From: Himantopus leucocephalus
Lineage: Eukaryota > Chordata > Aves > Charadriiformes > Recurvirostridae
Direction of reading: 5' to 3'
Assembly: GCA_003993805.1 (NCBI GenBank)
Contig: RSEF01000003.1
Span: forward strand, 81,081,816 to 81,145,815
Length of the DNA: 64,000 nt
Shown here: positions 49,691-60,795 of the stretch, in pieces
Layout of the letters: the number at the start of each line of letters is the position of its first letter
Position numbering within the stretch: position 1 is the stretch's first letter
Made by a program: the position numbers and the translations under genes
The notes under the pieces: generated by a model
The model's database searches: none
What the model saw: only the letters and a program-made list of their open reading frames with translations
What the model was told of the DNA's origin: nothing

Positions 49691-49906
49691 AGAAGTGGGC
49701 CCGTGTGAACCTCATGAGGTTCAACAAGGCCAAGTGCAGGGTCCTGCACCTGGGTCAGGGCAACCCCTGGTACCAATACAGGCTGGGACATGAAGGGACT
49801 GAGAGCAACGCTGCTGAGGAGGACTTGAGGATACTGATGGATGAAAAGCTGGATATGAGCCAACAATATGTGCTCGCAGCCCAGAAGGCCAACTGTATCC
49901 TGGGCT

Positions 49907-50006
49907 NNNNNNNNNNNNNNNNNNNNNNNNNNNNNNNNNNNNNNNNNNNNNNNNNNNNNNNNNNNNNNNNNNNNNNNNNNNNNNNNNNNNNNNNNNNNNN
50001 NNNNNN
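49907..50006. other. Assembly gap, 100 N
   Basis: A placeholder of exactly 100 N in the CR1 ORF2 C-terminal region. From the family layout about 95 codons (near 285 bp) should lie here, so the true gap is likely larger than drawn. Confidence 0.95.
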
Positions 50007-50318
50007 GAAAGATGGGGACAAACTTTTTAGCAGGGCCTGTTGCAACAGGGCAAGGCAAAATGGTTTTAAAATAAAAGAGGGTAGATTTAGAATAGATACA
50101 AGGAAAAATTTTTTTACAATGAGGGTGGTGAAACACTGGGACAGGTTGCCCAGAGAGGTGGTAGATGCCCCACCCCTGGAAACATTCAAGGTCAGGTTGG
50201 ATGGGGCTCTGAGCAACTTGATCTGGTTGAAGATGTCTCTGCTTATTGCAGGGAGGTTGGACTAGATGACCTTTAAAGGCCCTTTCCAACCCAAACTATT
50301 CTATGATTTATCTATGAC

Positions 50319-52911
50319 TTCACCTTTTCCTTTAGTGCAGAACTACTCTGGTTCTCTTTCTTCCTATCTTTCTATTTCATGACAATTATAGGAAACAAAT
50401 ATCTTTCAGACCTGTGTCTGTCAAATTTAGTTAAAATTGGCCACAGAGATTACATTTTTTTTGTGGGGGAGGCCAAGAGCAGCTGACAACTAAGAATTTT
50501 CTGTATGGAATCTAGATAGAAACATCTAAAAATACATAATACTCTCAGGAAGTCTAAAGCTTTACATATGCTAGATGGTGGAATTAGATATTTTCTACTT
50601 TTTTTTTTAAATAACATTAGGAAAAAATCCAAATGCTCCAATTTCTATGTGAAAATACAATTTCTTTTATTTGATGCCTGAAAGTTTTGAGTGAAGCCAC
50701 AACAGCAGGTTCATTTTAAGGGTTTGGTTTTTTTCTCTTTCGTAACCCAAACAATAGAAAGCTACTGTTGTTAAGAAACCTTTATCCTTTTAACTTAAGG
50801 CCTGATCCAGCAGTCAAAACTGCAAATTGCAGTCCAGTTACAGAACTGTAGACTACGCAAGTGTTGAGCTTTTTAATCTCTGCAGTGTCACACTCCAGTT
50901 CATGTTACATTCATTAAACAGGAGCTGTTAATGTTATTTGTTGACAGCAAGAGTTATCACTATTTGACAGTCATTATCCTGCAGCAAGGCTCTTCAGACC
51001 TTTTTGGACCTCTTCTCTGTGATCACGCTGTACTAAATTTTTTCTGTTTGCAGTAGCTCATTTATCATTTCAACTGGGAATTACCACAGAAGCCCAATTT
51101 CCCATTAAGAGTTACCAGTTAGGAAGAAAAAGGGGAAGTAGTAGTTTTGAATTGTTTGGTCCGTCATATCTTTCAAATAGGAAAAAAAAAATTATATTCT
51201 CTATCTAGACTGGTAGTTTCCCTTAATAGTGTTTGAAATGTGGCTGTGTTGCTTTCACTGACCGAAGAAAAAAAAAAAGTAAAGGGAAGGAGGAAAGGAA
51301 GAAAGGCATCACCTCTCATGCCTGCAAAATTCATGACTTAAGTAGTAGGAGGAAGACAATGAAAAAAAATATTTAGTGGGACAATGGAGAAGGAGGGAAT
51401 AAGATGATCTAAGGGAGTCTGTGAGTCAGGTTGCCCTTTCAGTAGGATTTTGTAGCCCTTGGAGTATCACATTATAATGCAAAAATAATATAAGCAAAAG
51501 TTTGAATTTCTAATCCTCTCAAAAAGCATCTTCTCATTCCAAATCAATGTCAAAATATTGAGGTTTTTTCTCATCAAAAAGTTCAGAAAATATCTGATTC
51601 AGAAATAGCTAAATATTGTATTATGAGTCAGTTTGACATTAAATTGGATTATCTGCCATCCCACATGATCTCACAGGAGCTGTATCATCTCCAGCTCATA
51701 ATCTACTTCATAAGCAGTGCTCAGTGTCAGGACTTCATCTTTCACAATGCACTGACACTTACGAATCTTCACATGTTTCTATCAAAAGGCTACTATATGG
51801 CATCATGAGAGTTATAATCCATCTGGGGAACATAGATTACAGACTGCCTAGAGGCAGGACTCTAAGCACCTAATCTACAGATGTTATTAAATTTCAGCGA
51901 CAGGAGGAGATCCAGGTTAATGCTGAACTGAAGCTAACATTTCAAATTTGGCAAAAAGAAGCGTTTAAGTATTCCTAATGGATTTTTTTTAAAAAAATCA
52001 CCAACATAAAAACATAGTTTTATAGAAAATTTATGTTGTATAGAAGTTGGGGTCCTCTGCCTAAAAGAAACAAAACAAAAATTTTCTGGCAACGTCTTGG
52101 TGGGATGCAAGTTGATGATTTGAGACTATGCAGGAGAATGTGAGATAGTTATAAAGAATGAAAGAACTTGTTCCCTTTGATTCTGGCAGGAAATAATTGT
52201 GTAGAGTCTCTACATGAGGCACTGCCTCAAAAAGGCAGGACAGGCATTATTAGCTGGACTAATAAAAAAAGTCAGATGGCAGGATGTAAGGCAACATGGT
52301 TGGAGTATTCTGATGCTTGACAACTCTGTAACTGGAATGATCTATTTCAGGCTAGATTACTAACTGATTTAAAGCAGCTAATTCATCTGAGCAATGAATT
52401 TATCTGAGCTATACTGAATCACATCAGCAAAGAACTATTACATATCAAAGCATAATAAAATTGAGGGCATATTGAGAACCAAGGGTCACTGAGGTGTTGC
52501 TTTATGCTTTATGCTTAATAAAAAGGCAAAGTAAGATAATCTTCTAATCAGTCCAATATGAAAATTGGAGATAAGAGGTCTTTTTATGCTGTTTGATACA
52601 TTTCCTACGCATTTGCTTTTTCAACACCAGAGTTCTTTCTCAAAAATGAGATTATTCTTGGAAAACTTTCAGCAATATTCTAACTATAAAAAAATAGACT
52701 TTACAGGATATTTTTCTTGCCTTTTTTTTTTTTTGCTTTTGTTTTGGAAAATGTGGAGGAGTGTGAAAGAGTCATGTCTCTCATTACACTCATTTCATCC
52801 TCTATTGCATCATGTTTCCTATCTGATGTAATAAATTAACTCATCGTTTCTTAATCATGCCCCTTGCCTTTGCTGTTATGAAAAGATCGGAACATGATGC
52901 AGGTAAGAAAG
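50319..52911. other. Non-coding sequence
   Basis: No gene is supported. The text near 50796 (aggcctgatccagcagtcaa) resembles the edge of an old palindromic amniote repeat. Short A and T runs occur (51181, 51269, 52724). Confidence 0.4.
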
Positions 52912-52992
52912 AATTAAAGGATAAGAGCACTTTTAATGTCACTTGCTGTGGNAATTAAAGGATAAGAGTACTTTTAATGTCACTTGCTGTGG
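52912..52992 (+). repeat. 40-bp direct duplication around a single N (likely assembly artefact)
   Basis: Copies at 52912-52951 and 52953-52992 run from aattaaaggataagag to cacttgctgtgg, with one substitution. The N at 52952 is the only base between them. Confidence 0.9.
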
Positions 52993-53649
52993 CTAGAAGG
53001 AAAATAGGTCTTGTCAAACAAATAAGATTTTATTTTGGCTGAGATTACAGGTTTGATTGAAGATAACTGCAGAGGTATAATTGAATAGTTAAGTATTGAT
53101 GTCTAAAACTCTGATTTAAAAATTAGCTGTCTGTGTGATCAATGAATTAAGAATCATCCTACCAACAAACCCCCAAAAGTCAGTGGAGATCATCACTTAG
53201 TGCTTCTACTGTAACAGACTAGAAAAGGCTTTCTCATCTCTGACAATTGCGATGTAAAAAACATTAGTATTTTGTGGTAGAAACTGTTACAAAATTAGAC
53301 AGAAAGCACCAGAGAGGACTTTTTCCCTCTCACCCAGCGAATATTTAGCTAGATATATAAAGCAAAGAAGAGATATTGAGACCCTTCTAAGAATGACTAT
53401 AGTATGGTAAGAGATTTCCTTTGGGACATGTGTAATCTGGGTTGAAATCCAGTTCTTAGGCTGAATCAAGAAAAAAAGAAATCTGCACTTGGACTTTCCC
53501 AATTCCTAAGAGGTGTATTTCTCATATTTTGGAAGGGAATTCTGTTATCTCTAGTTTTCATTACACATTCCTGAATCTGAGAAATCTCTCTGTAAAATCC
53601 TCATCAAAACCAGCACAGTCTATGAAGGATTATTAATTCCAAAATATTG
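52993..53649. other. Non-coding sequence
   Basis: No gene or repeat was recognised. Confidence 0.4.
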
Positions 53650-54250
53650 ATACAGTCCAGTGAAAAAGACCTTTAAAAATACTGGCCTAGGCCAATTTTC
53701 TATGGAAATTCCACAAGGTCCAACAAGACAGCTGATACTAATCAGTATCTTCTTCAGTGGTATGGAAATAACATAAAACTACTGCTGATGAAGTCATATC
53801 AAATGATGCAAAGGTAAGTGGAATGCTAAATAATGATGAAGGAACACCACTGCACTTGGTAAATTGCTCAGTAAACTGAGTCCATTCAGTCCATTCAGTT
53901 ACACTAAAATGTGTAGGAGGTGCAATACATATAGTACAGAAGGAGGGACTATTTTGTGGACACAGCAGCTGTGAACAGGGCTTATGATTCCCACTTTCTG
54001 AGTCAACTACTGCAGCAGAGGGCAGACACAGACCCTGTTCTGTCATGCAGGTGACTGTTTCAGGCTGAATGTCTATTTCCAAATGATACCAATTACTAAA
54101 GATCTCTCAAATCTAACAGAAAAACCCAATCACATTCAAATGGGAAGAAGTCTTACATTTGTAACAATCTAAACACCAGGGAAATGGTGAATTCATCTTC
54201 CCTAACTCTCTTCAAGTGAAGATTTGATGTCTTCAAGAGAAATAATGTTT
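53650..54250 (+). mobile_element. Ancient CR1-type LINE fragment
   Basis: Very degraded plus-strand ORF2 traces. 'ttccacaaggtccaacaaga' aligns with the PQGSV region and 'aatcagtatcttcttcagtg' with the following INIFIND-like text. 'gatgaagtcatatcaaatga' plus 'tgcaaaggtaagtggaatg' matches the KFADDTKLSG region. Further on, 'aaatggtgaattcatcttcc' and 'ttgatgtcttcaagagaaat' match the C-terminal and 3' part of old CR1 copies. No open frame survives. The order of the pieces is right, but each match is weak. Confidence 0.45.
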
Positions 54251-57175
54251 CAGTGCAACAATTTCCAGTTTTCTTCAGTAACATTGCTTCTGTGTTCATG
54301 ATCTCACCTTGGATTGCAATCCTGTAGCCTGGGAACCACTGACATAGCTAAAACCAAGTTATTAGCCTTCAACATTTCCAACAAAATGAAATGTATTAGT
54401 TCGTAAAATACAGAAGGTTTGACGCAGTTCAGTTCTTTGAAGTGTATCAGACATTTCAAGTATATCCTGTTCTTCAGCAGTCATTTCAAGTGACAAATGT
54501 AGCACCTCAAGCTGCTCCACAGGATAGGTACTTTCTCATTACTGGTATGTGTAATGCTGCCATACTCCATCATCAGTGCCAGCTACGTTATGGATCAGTC
54601 TTATGGCAAAGTAAAAAATCACTCCAAACCAGCACGTAGTTCCACAGGCCCCAGCACTGAGGAAGCCTGGCTTCCCAAGAACTTTTAACCTATGTCATAG
54701 ACTTTATTATGCAAAAAAATGCTAACTCCAGCTGGAAATTCAATCTCCTTCCCACATGGATTGTCCAGTGGCTCCACTGGGTGAGCTCCCAGAGGTGCTT
54801 TTGCCTCAGGTATTGCATATGCAAAGTACTTTTCCTTCATTTATCCACCTGTTTTCATGAAACTGGAGCACTAGCCTGCAGTCAAGCAAACTGAAGCCTG
54901 TCATTTGCACCTCAGTTTTAGGTACCTAGTGATGCTGCTTTAAGTGCTTTAGCACAATAATCACTGAATGGAAAGAAGTAGGTGTTTCTGTAGGCTTTTA
55001 GGAGCACTTACTGTGCAGCTAACTTTCATACCTAAACTATGGTCATCAAGATCTCTCCTCAACAGAGATCTCAAAAGGCACCTACTCCTCTGCCTCAACT
55101 CTACAGGGAATGTAGCCAGCTGCTTTAAGAGCACTTCTTTGCTAGGAGTGAAAAGATAAACACATTATGAGTCTTCAGTTGAGGAGACTTGACTCTGAAT
55201 GAAGTCATCATCAACTGTATAAAAAATAATCAGAGAACAGCAGAACCCCAAAGGCCATATTAGCACACAAACATGCAGGTATTGTATGATCCCAAGTCTT
55301 TTTTCCATAGAAAGCATATTGAACATAAAATGTTTGATTTTTAATTTCTCTTTTATTTTTATCTCTAAAAGAAAAGCTTCAGCATCTTTTAAGGTAGCTG
55401 ACATCCAATTTTTTTTAACAAATTTTTATTGTAAGGAAATTTGAATAAAAAGGTTTTCCCAAAGTCTAGCAAAATTTTCTTTTATTATATGAGATTCTTA
55501 CTGGTATCTTTATTTGACGAGAGAACCATGCTTTATAAATATCAACACCACTTCAGCACATTTTTCTATGCTAACATTACCACTTAGCATCATCGCTGAG
55601 ATGATGCTACAGATGGCTGAACTACCCACCAAGAATCTAACTAATCACTGGACTGGTCTTAAATGTGGCAGTAGAATTGCTGGCAGCAAAGTCTGTGTGC
55701 TGAGAACATATAGATCTGCTAGACACGCGCTTCTGTGCATTATAAAGTTCCACATTTTCAGTTACTGTGCATGGAGAGTTTTTCAATACTTGGGCTACTT
55801 GCAGTTTAGGATTTCACTTGGATTTGTTTGCCTCCCTCCTCTGTGTGATAGCCCAAAGGACAGTCCTTTTTCTTCTTGAATTTTTTGTTGCTCTTTTCAG
55901 CATGCTAGCCTATGAGGGTTATTTTCTCCATTATTCTATCTTTGTCTGATTTTGTGTCTTCCTTTAGCTTGATACACCTGTTCCAAACTGATGGCTATTT
56001 TACTTCAGTGCTCTCCCAGAAATTCAAGATAGAATAGAGATAGAGATAGAACAGATACAGAGATAAAGCTGCTCCTCTCATAAATCTCCCTAGTAAGCTG
56101 GATTCACACACTCCACAAAAGATTCAGCCTTTGATTAGGGATTCCTTTCTCTAAAATCATATGGGAATGGAAAAATTCTTAACTGTGCAAGTTTTTGGAA
56201 CATCTTTTGATCTGCAGTTTTTGTCTCAGAACTCATCAAATTGCTCTCTCCTGTGTTCAGACACCATTCCTAACAATGGTGTCCCATTTATTTGCTTTCT
56301 TTTTTCTCTCATCAAAATATTTAAAAGTTATTACCTCAATTTTTTGAATTCTTCATCACAGGGAGCTCTATATACTGACTCGACTTTTGCATCCATTGCT
56401 TTTATGCATAGATATTTGGTGTTTCAGCCTGAAGCTGTTTGATTTTTTTCTCAGGACTGTAGTGTTCAGCTGTTTTAATCCCAGTCTCTTCCTCAGCATG
56501 AATATCACAAAACTGAATATTGCTACTGTTTTTCTTGCATTGCATGTTAAGTAATGTATAAGAAGATTCTTTTTTCTGATGGCCTGTTTGTCTATTTATT
56601 AAGACTTAAAGATATCCTGCAACTGCAGCCAGCAATATAGCCACATGTTGGCTTCTTAGTCTCCCTTTCAACAGCTTGCTTCTGCAAGCTGGATGGTTTC
56701 TTTCTCTAAGAATTTTCCAGAATTTCTAATTAATGCAAAGTTTACTAGAGGATAAACAAACAAGCAGCAGTGTTGCCAATGTTCAGTAGCTTTGGTTCTC
56801 CTTATGGACCAGTAATCCACTGCACATTACCAGTACATGACTTCCCCTCTGTAGAAGCTTCTGAATAGCAGCTGTCAGGAAAAATTTCATTGAACCTTCC
56901 TGGAAATGCCATAGACTCACTTGGAACTGTGAATCTCCAAAATAAGACATCCACAAAATTTATGACGTGAGGTTCTACCACAAATCAGTCTCTCGATATC
57001 ATCTAGTGGATCTACAATTTCTCTTGCTATCTCTGCACTTGGGACACGGACAATATGGACTGATTCATAAACCAACTCTAAATTGCAAAACTAGCAGAAG
57101 ACATGCAAATACAATGATTTATGATTACAGCAAACACTTGTGAGGTTGTTATGTGTAAGGTAATTAATTATTGTA
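54251..57175. other. Non-coding sequence
   Basis: No gene is supported. A purine-rich imperfect array of agatag-like units lies at about 56027-56067. Open frames up to 121 codons show no recognisable domain. Confidence 0.4.
56027..56067 (+). repeat. Imperfect AGATAG-type simple repeat
   Basis: The run agatagaatagagatagagatagaac and its continuation repeat a 6-base unit, gata plus two purines, with interruptions. Confidence 0.8.
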
Positions 57176-57446
57176 CGAGTGTTTGAAACTCATGCAACTA
57201 TTTGGAACTGCCAACGCTTTGAACCTTTACTATTTATAGTGTTCACTAATAATTGCAAAGTACCTCAAGGCACGATAAATAAGTGCAAGGCATCTTCAGT
57301 ACTTTCGCAGTCCCTGTCNCGAGTGTTTGAAACTCACGCAACTATTTGAAACTGCCAGCGCTTTGAACCTTCACTAATAATTGCAAAGTACCTCAAGGCA
57401 CTATAAATAAGTGCAAGGCATCTTCAGTACTTTCGCAGTCCCTGTC
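57176..57446 (+). repeat. Direct duplication with a 16-bp indel around a single N (likely assembly artefact)
   Basis: Copies at 57176-57318 (143 bp) and 57320-57446 (127 bp) both run from cgagtgtttgaaactca to tcgcagtccctgtc. They differ by four substitutions and by a 16-base segment (ttactatttatagtgt) present only in the first. The N at 57319 is the only base between them. The two may be alternative haplotypes placed in series. Confidence 0.9.
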
Positions 57447-58722
57447 TCAAACTGACAAAACAAAGCATATCTTGGATACCTGAAGAAAATAAACAGTAAG
57501 CACAAATGATTAGGAGTATAAAACCACAATAGTACCAGAGGGGAGTGGAAGAAAGCAAAATACTAAGAATTGCCCAGGAACAGTGTTGTTTTTTTCAAAG
57601 GTAGGCTCTAATTTGAGCTTATAAAATTGTACTCACAGTTAGGAGGAATGTGGTGCTCCCATTGGCAAAAGTTGTTTCATTGAATACAACAAGCAGTCAT
57701 ATGTGCAAATCACTGCTTCAGCACGTCAGTACCATTTCTCAAGCTGATGCCACTCATTTGGGTGTACAGCTGTGAGACAGCGATACACATCTTTTAATTC
57801 GTCACCGAACTATGAAAACAGTAATGCAGCAGGTCAGCTACTCAGCTGGGATAAACCACTGATGGTCCTTCTCTGAGATCCTGTTTTCAAACTAGTGGCT
57901 GGAAGCCCTGAAACTCTTCCATGTCCAGAAGTTAAAAAATATTTGGCTTCTTTTCCATACCTGAACTTTACACACTTCCCTGTTTGAAGATGAGCAGAGC
58001 AGAGGGAGTGGCAAGACCTTGCCTTATCCCTTTTCTTTCTGTCTTTCATCTCTTTAGGTTTGCTCAACAATGATATTTTTTGTTCTGTAAGTGAAACCAC
58101 AACAATGACCTTTGTTCAACAAGGACCACCTAACTTATTAGCACTTGTGACAGAAACAGAGCCTGAGATATAGTTTTTAGAAAAAAATCAAGATGTATTG
58201 TTTCTTCTGTTTCTCTTCACTCCATTTTTTATCATAAAATTGTCACATCATATGTCTTTCCTTAAAAATATTGCTTTTTGCCTCCAGCAACCCACAAATC
58301 ACAAACATAGATTGCTAATGATGTTTCTGTCTTCCTTTCTTCCCCTCAGAAGTAAACTTTTTGTCTAATATTCTCTCTCCAAGAGAAATGATCTTTTAAC
58401 AAGTGCGGTATGTTATCTATTCTGATATAGTCTTATCCTATTATGCAGCTCTCCCATGACTGATTTTCCACTTTGTTGACTTCGGGTTTTTTTTTTTAGG
58501 GCTTCTGAAAGCTTACGGTAGGCATTACAACTTTTGCACGAGCACAGATTCTGGTGGTATAAATTACATTCAAATCCTCCTGACCAGCATTTTCTGTTCC
58601 CAGCTGGTAGGTCCTCAGAGATGAGTGGTTAATAGGAAGCACTGTACAATGAGGCTGAAGTGGAATTCAGGTTGTCAGAACCTTCGTCTTTATCCTTACA
58701 AACCTGAAGTCTCAAGGACAGT
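57447..58722. other. Non-coding sequence
   Basis: No gene or repeat was recognised. A run of about ten T lies near 58489-58498. Confidence 0.4.
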
Positions 58723-58939
58723 CTTTCTTCTGTCTAAATTTAGAGGGCTGTCGTGGTTTGGGCCAGACTGGCCACAGAAACGAACGACGGGCTTTGGTCC
58801 GAAATATAATAGGTAGCACTCTTCAGATCTNTTTTCTTCTGTCTAAATTTAGAGGGCTGTTGTGGTTTGGGCCAGACTGGCCACAGAAACGAACAACGGG
58901 CTTTGGTCCGAAATATAATAGGTAGCACTCTTCAGATCT
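58723..58939 (+). repeat. 108-bp direct duplication around a single N (likely assembly artefact)
   Basis: Copies at 58723-58830 and 58832-58939 share tttcttctgtctaaattt through cactcttcagatct, with two or three substitutions. The N at 58831 separates them. The copied segment includes the edge of a possible LTR. Confidence 0.9.
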
Positions 58940-59080
58940 AGCGTTAGCTTTAAATGAGTTAGTAACCTTTATTAAATTACTTGCCTTCCCAGGTTTCTCG
59001 GGGGAGATTAGCAAGGAGTACTAGACAGTTGTCTGTCTTCTGTAACGTCAGTAACTCATCAAAGGCCAGTTCCATTACCA
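58749..59080. mobile_element. Possible LTR fragment
   Basis: The text starting tgtcgtggtttgggccag (58749), again as tgttgtggtttgggccag after the duplication, resembles the terminal bases of avian retroviral LTRs, which often show TGTCGTGGTTT or its complement. On the minus strand an AATAAA lies at 58973-58968, which would be a poly(A) signal upstream of an LTR end in CCACGACA. Orientation and far edge are unknown and no coding sequence is attached. The assignment is tentative. Confidence 0.3.
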
Positions 59081-60190
59081 CCACATACGCCTGTGTGGAG
59101 CATGCTGAACCCTTACGATCAAGCAAACATTTTGCATGCATTCATTTAGCAATATAAAATATAAATGTGGTGCAAGTGAGGCTGGAGTACAAATTTTTAT
59201 TTACTGGTCTTGTGCTCCTGATAAGAATTGCTCCAACTTACGCAAAGATGATCAGGAATCCAGCCATATTTTTGGTTATCAAATCATCCCTACTAGTTGG
59301 ACAAGTAATTTTCTGCAAGGGCTTTCAGCAAACCAGTTTCTTTTACAGCATACTGCGCTTAAAGGATATTTGACTCACTGCAGCTGTTAAAGTCATCGAA
59401 TTGGTTGGAATTTGCAGCTCAGGAAGCTTGCAGCACTACTGATTGAGAGAAGGCACAAAGAAGGAACTGTCTCTAATAATTATTTTCTTTAGTCATATAC
59501 TACTGGAGAGCAGAAACAGGACTCCAGCCAGCTGGGCCTTTCTTTTGGCCACTATGTGCGTTCTTATTGTGAGCTACCTCTATACTTGGGCATCCTTTCA
59601 ACTTCTTAAAGCTTTCAACATATGAACAGTGATAAAGCTATTCTGGTATGAACTGGTTTAGCCTGGTATGAACTGGTTTAGTCTGGTTACTGACTACTAT
59701 ATGAATCTTCTGGGCAGGATTTATGAAGGAAGAGAAAAAAGGGGCAAATCTTAATAGAAGAGTGCCACTTCTATCAGCTGGACACTGTGGGTGGTTGAAT
59801 CTGTTTTTAATAGAAAGCAGGTGATCTGTTGTTGGGATTTCTACTTTTCATTCCTTGGTTGGTGAAACAGCAAAAAGTAAACAAAAGAGTTTCAATTAAT
59901 GAGAGGACAGAGCATGTATTAACACTTGTGGTAAAATTAATGAAATTAGTGGCATCTGCAAGACTCTTCACACATACTGGAAATTCCTCATTCCTTGCAA
60001 ATATTTAACATTTAAGATAATAGTAAGATTTTTTTCTTTGAAGTATTTGTGACTTTCTTTTTAGAGGAGCAGAAGCCATACACCATGTCCCATTAGAGGA
60101 ATTTCAGCGTGTATGTTTACCATTTCTGGGTAGAAGTCTGTTGCGAGTCTTCCAAAATCCAATCCTCACCAATACCACTGTAGCTTAACC
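59081..60190. other. Non-coding sequence
   Basis: No gene is supported. It contains a 20-bp tandem repeat, annotated separately. Confidence 0.4.
59642..59690 (+). repeat. 20-bp tandem repeat, about 2.4 copies
   Basis: The unit tctggtatgaactggtttag at 59642-59661 repeats at 59662-59681 with one change (c for t at the first base) and partly again from 59682. No N is involved, so this looks like a genuine small tandem duplication. Confidence 0.85.
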
Positions 60191-60795
60191 ACAGAATCAC
60201 AGAACAGCTGAGGTTGGAAGGGCCCTTTGGAGGTCATCTTGCCCAACCCCTCTGCTCAAGCAGGGCCACCTGGAGCAGGTTGCCCAGTATCATGTTCAGA
60301 CAGCTTCTGAATATCTCTAAGGATGGAGACTCCACAACCTCTCTGGGAAACCTGTGCCAGGGCCTGGTCATTCTCACAGTGGAAAAAAGTGTTTCCTGAT
60401 ATCCAGGGAGAACCTCCTGTGTTTCAGTTTGTGCCCGTTGCCTCTGGTCCTGTCACTGGGCACCACTGAAAAGAGCCTGGCTCCATCCTCTTTGCACCCT
60501 CCCTTCAGGTATTTCTGTACATTGATAAGACCCCCCCCATGAGCCTTCTCTGCTCCAGGCTGAACTGCTCTCTCAGGCTTTTCTCATAGGAGAGATGCTC
60601 CAATGCCATAATCATCTTTGTCAGCCTGTCACTGGACTGTCTCCAGTATGTCCCTGTTCCTTTCATAACTGGGAGCCCAACTGGATGCGGTACTCCAGAT
60701 GTGGCCTCACCAGTGCTGAGCAGAGGGGAAGGATCACCTCCCTCCAGTTGCTGGCAATGCAGCACAGGATGCCATCAGCCTTCTTTCATGCCCAT
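60191..60795 (-). mobile_element. CR1 LINE, 5'-truncated, with 3' end
   Basis: The plus strand begins with the complement of a CR1 tail ('cacagaatcacagaacagct', then 'gaggttggaagggccctttg'). It continues with the family's ordered text, for example 'ctctctgggaaacctgtgcc', 'cagtttgtgcccgttgcctc', 'tgtcactgggcaccactgaa' and 'actccagatgtggcctcacc'. Read on the minus strand it is the last 600 bp of ORF2 plus the 3' UTR. The frame is broken in several places. It belongs to a different subfamily from the 2.8 and 49.2 kb copies and resembles the 47.2 kb fragment. Confidence 0.9.

Larger units (their letters stand above)
49221..50318 (+). mobile_element. CR1 LINE, ORF2 reverse-transcriptase palm to 3' end
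   Basis: This is the longest CR1 copy in the window. ORF2 motifs appear in order: [40 protein letters not shown] (motif A, with FCKAFD), [20 protein letters not shown] (motif B) and [10 protein letters not shown] (motif C region). Then come [14 protein letters not shown], the C-terminal HWDRLPREVVDAPPLETFKV, and the tail 'ttccaacccaaactattcta'. Family copies usually read FADD at motif C; here the alanine is aspartate. A frame break at 49683 coincides with an N and a 7-base duplication and is probably artificial. A 100-N gap interrupts it at 49907-50006. It is 5'-truncated, so it lacks ORF1 and the endonuclease and cannot mobilise itself. Confidence 0.93.

Noticed and set aside
49519..50289. 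Minus-strand 256-codon frame and smaller antisense frames
   Set aside because: They are antisense shadows of the CR1 ORF2 copy and include the 100-N gap.
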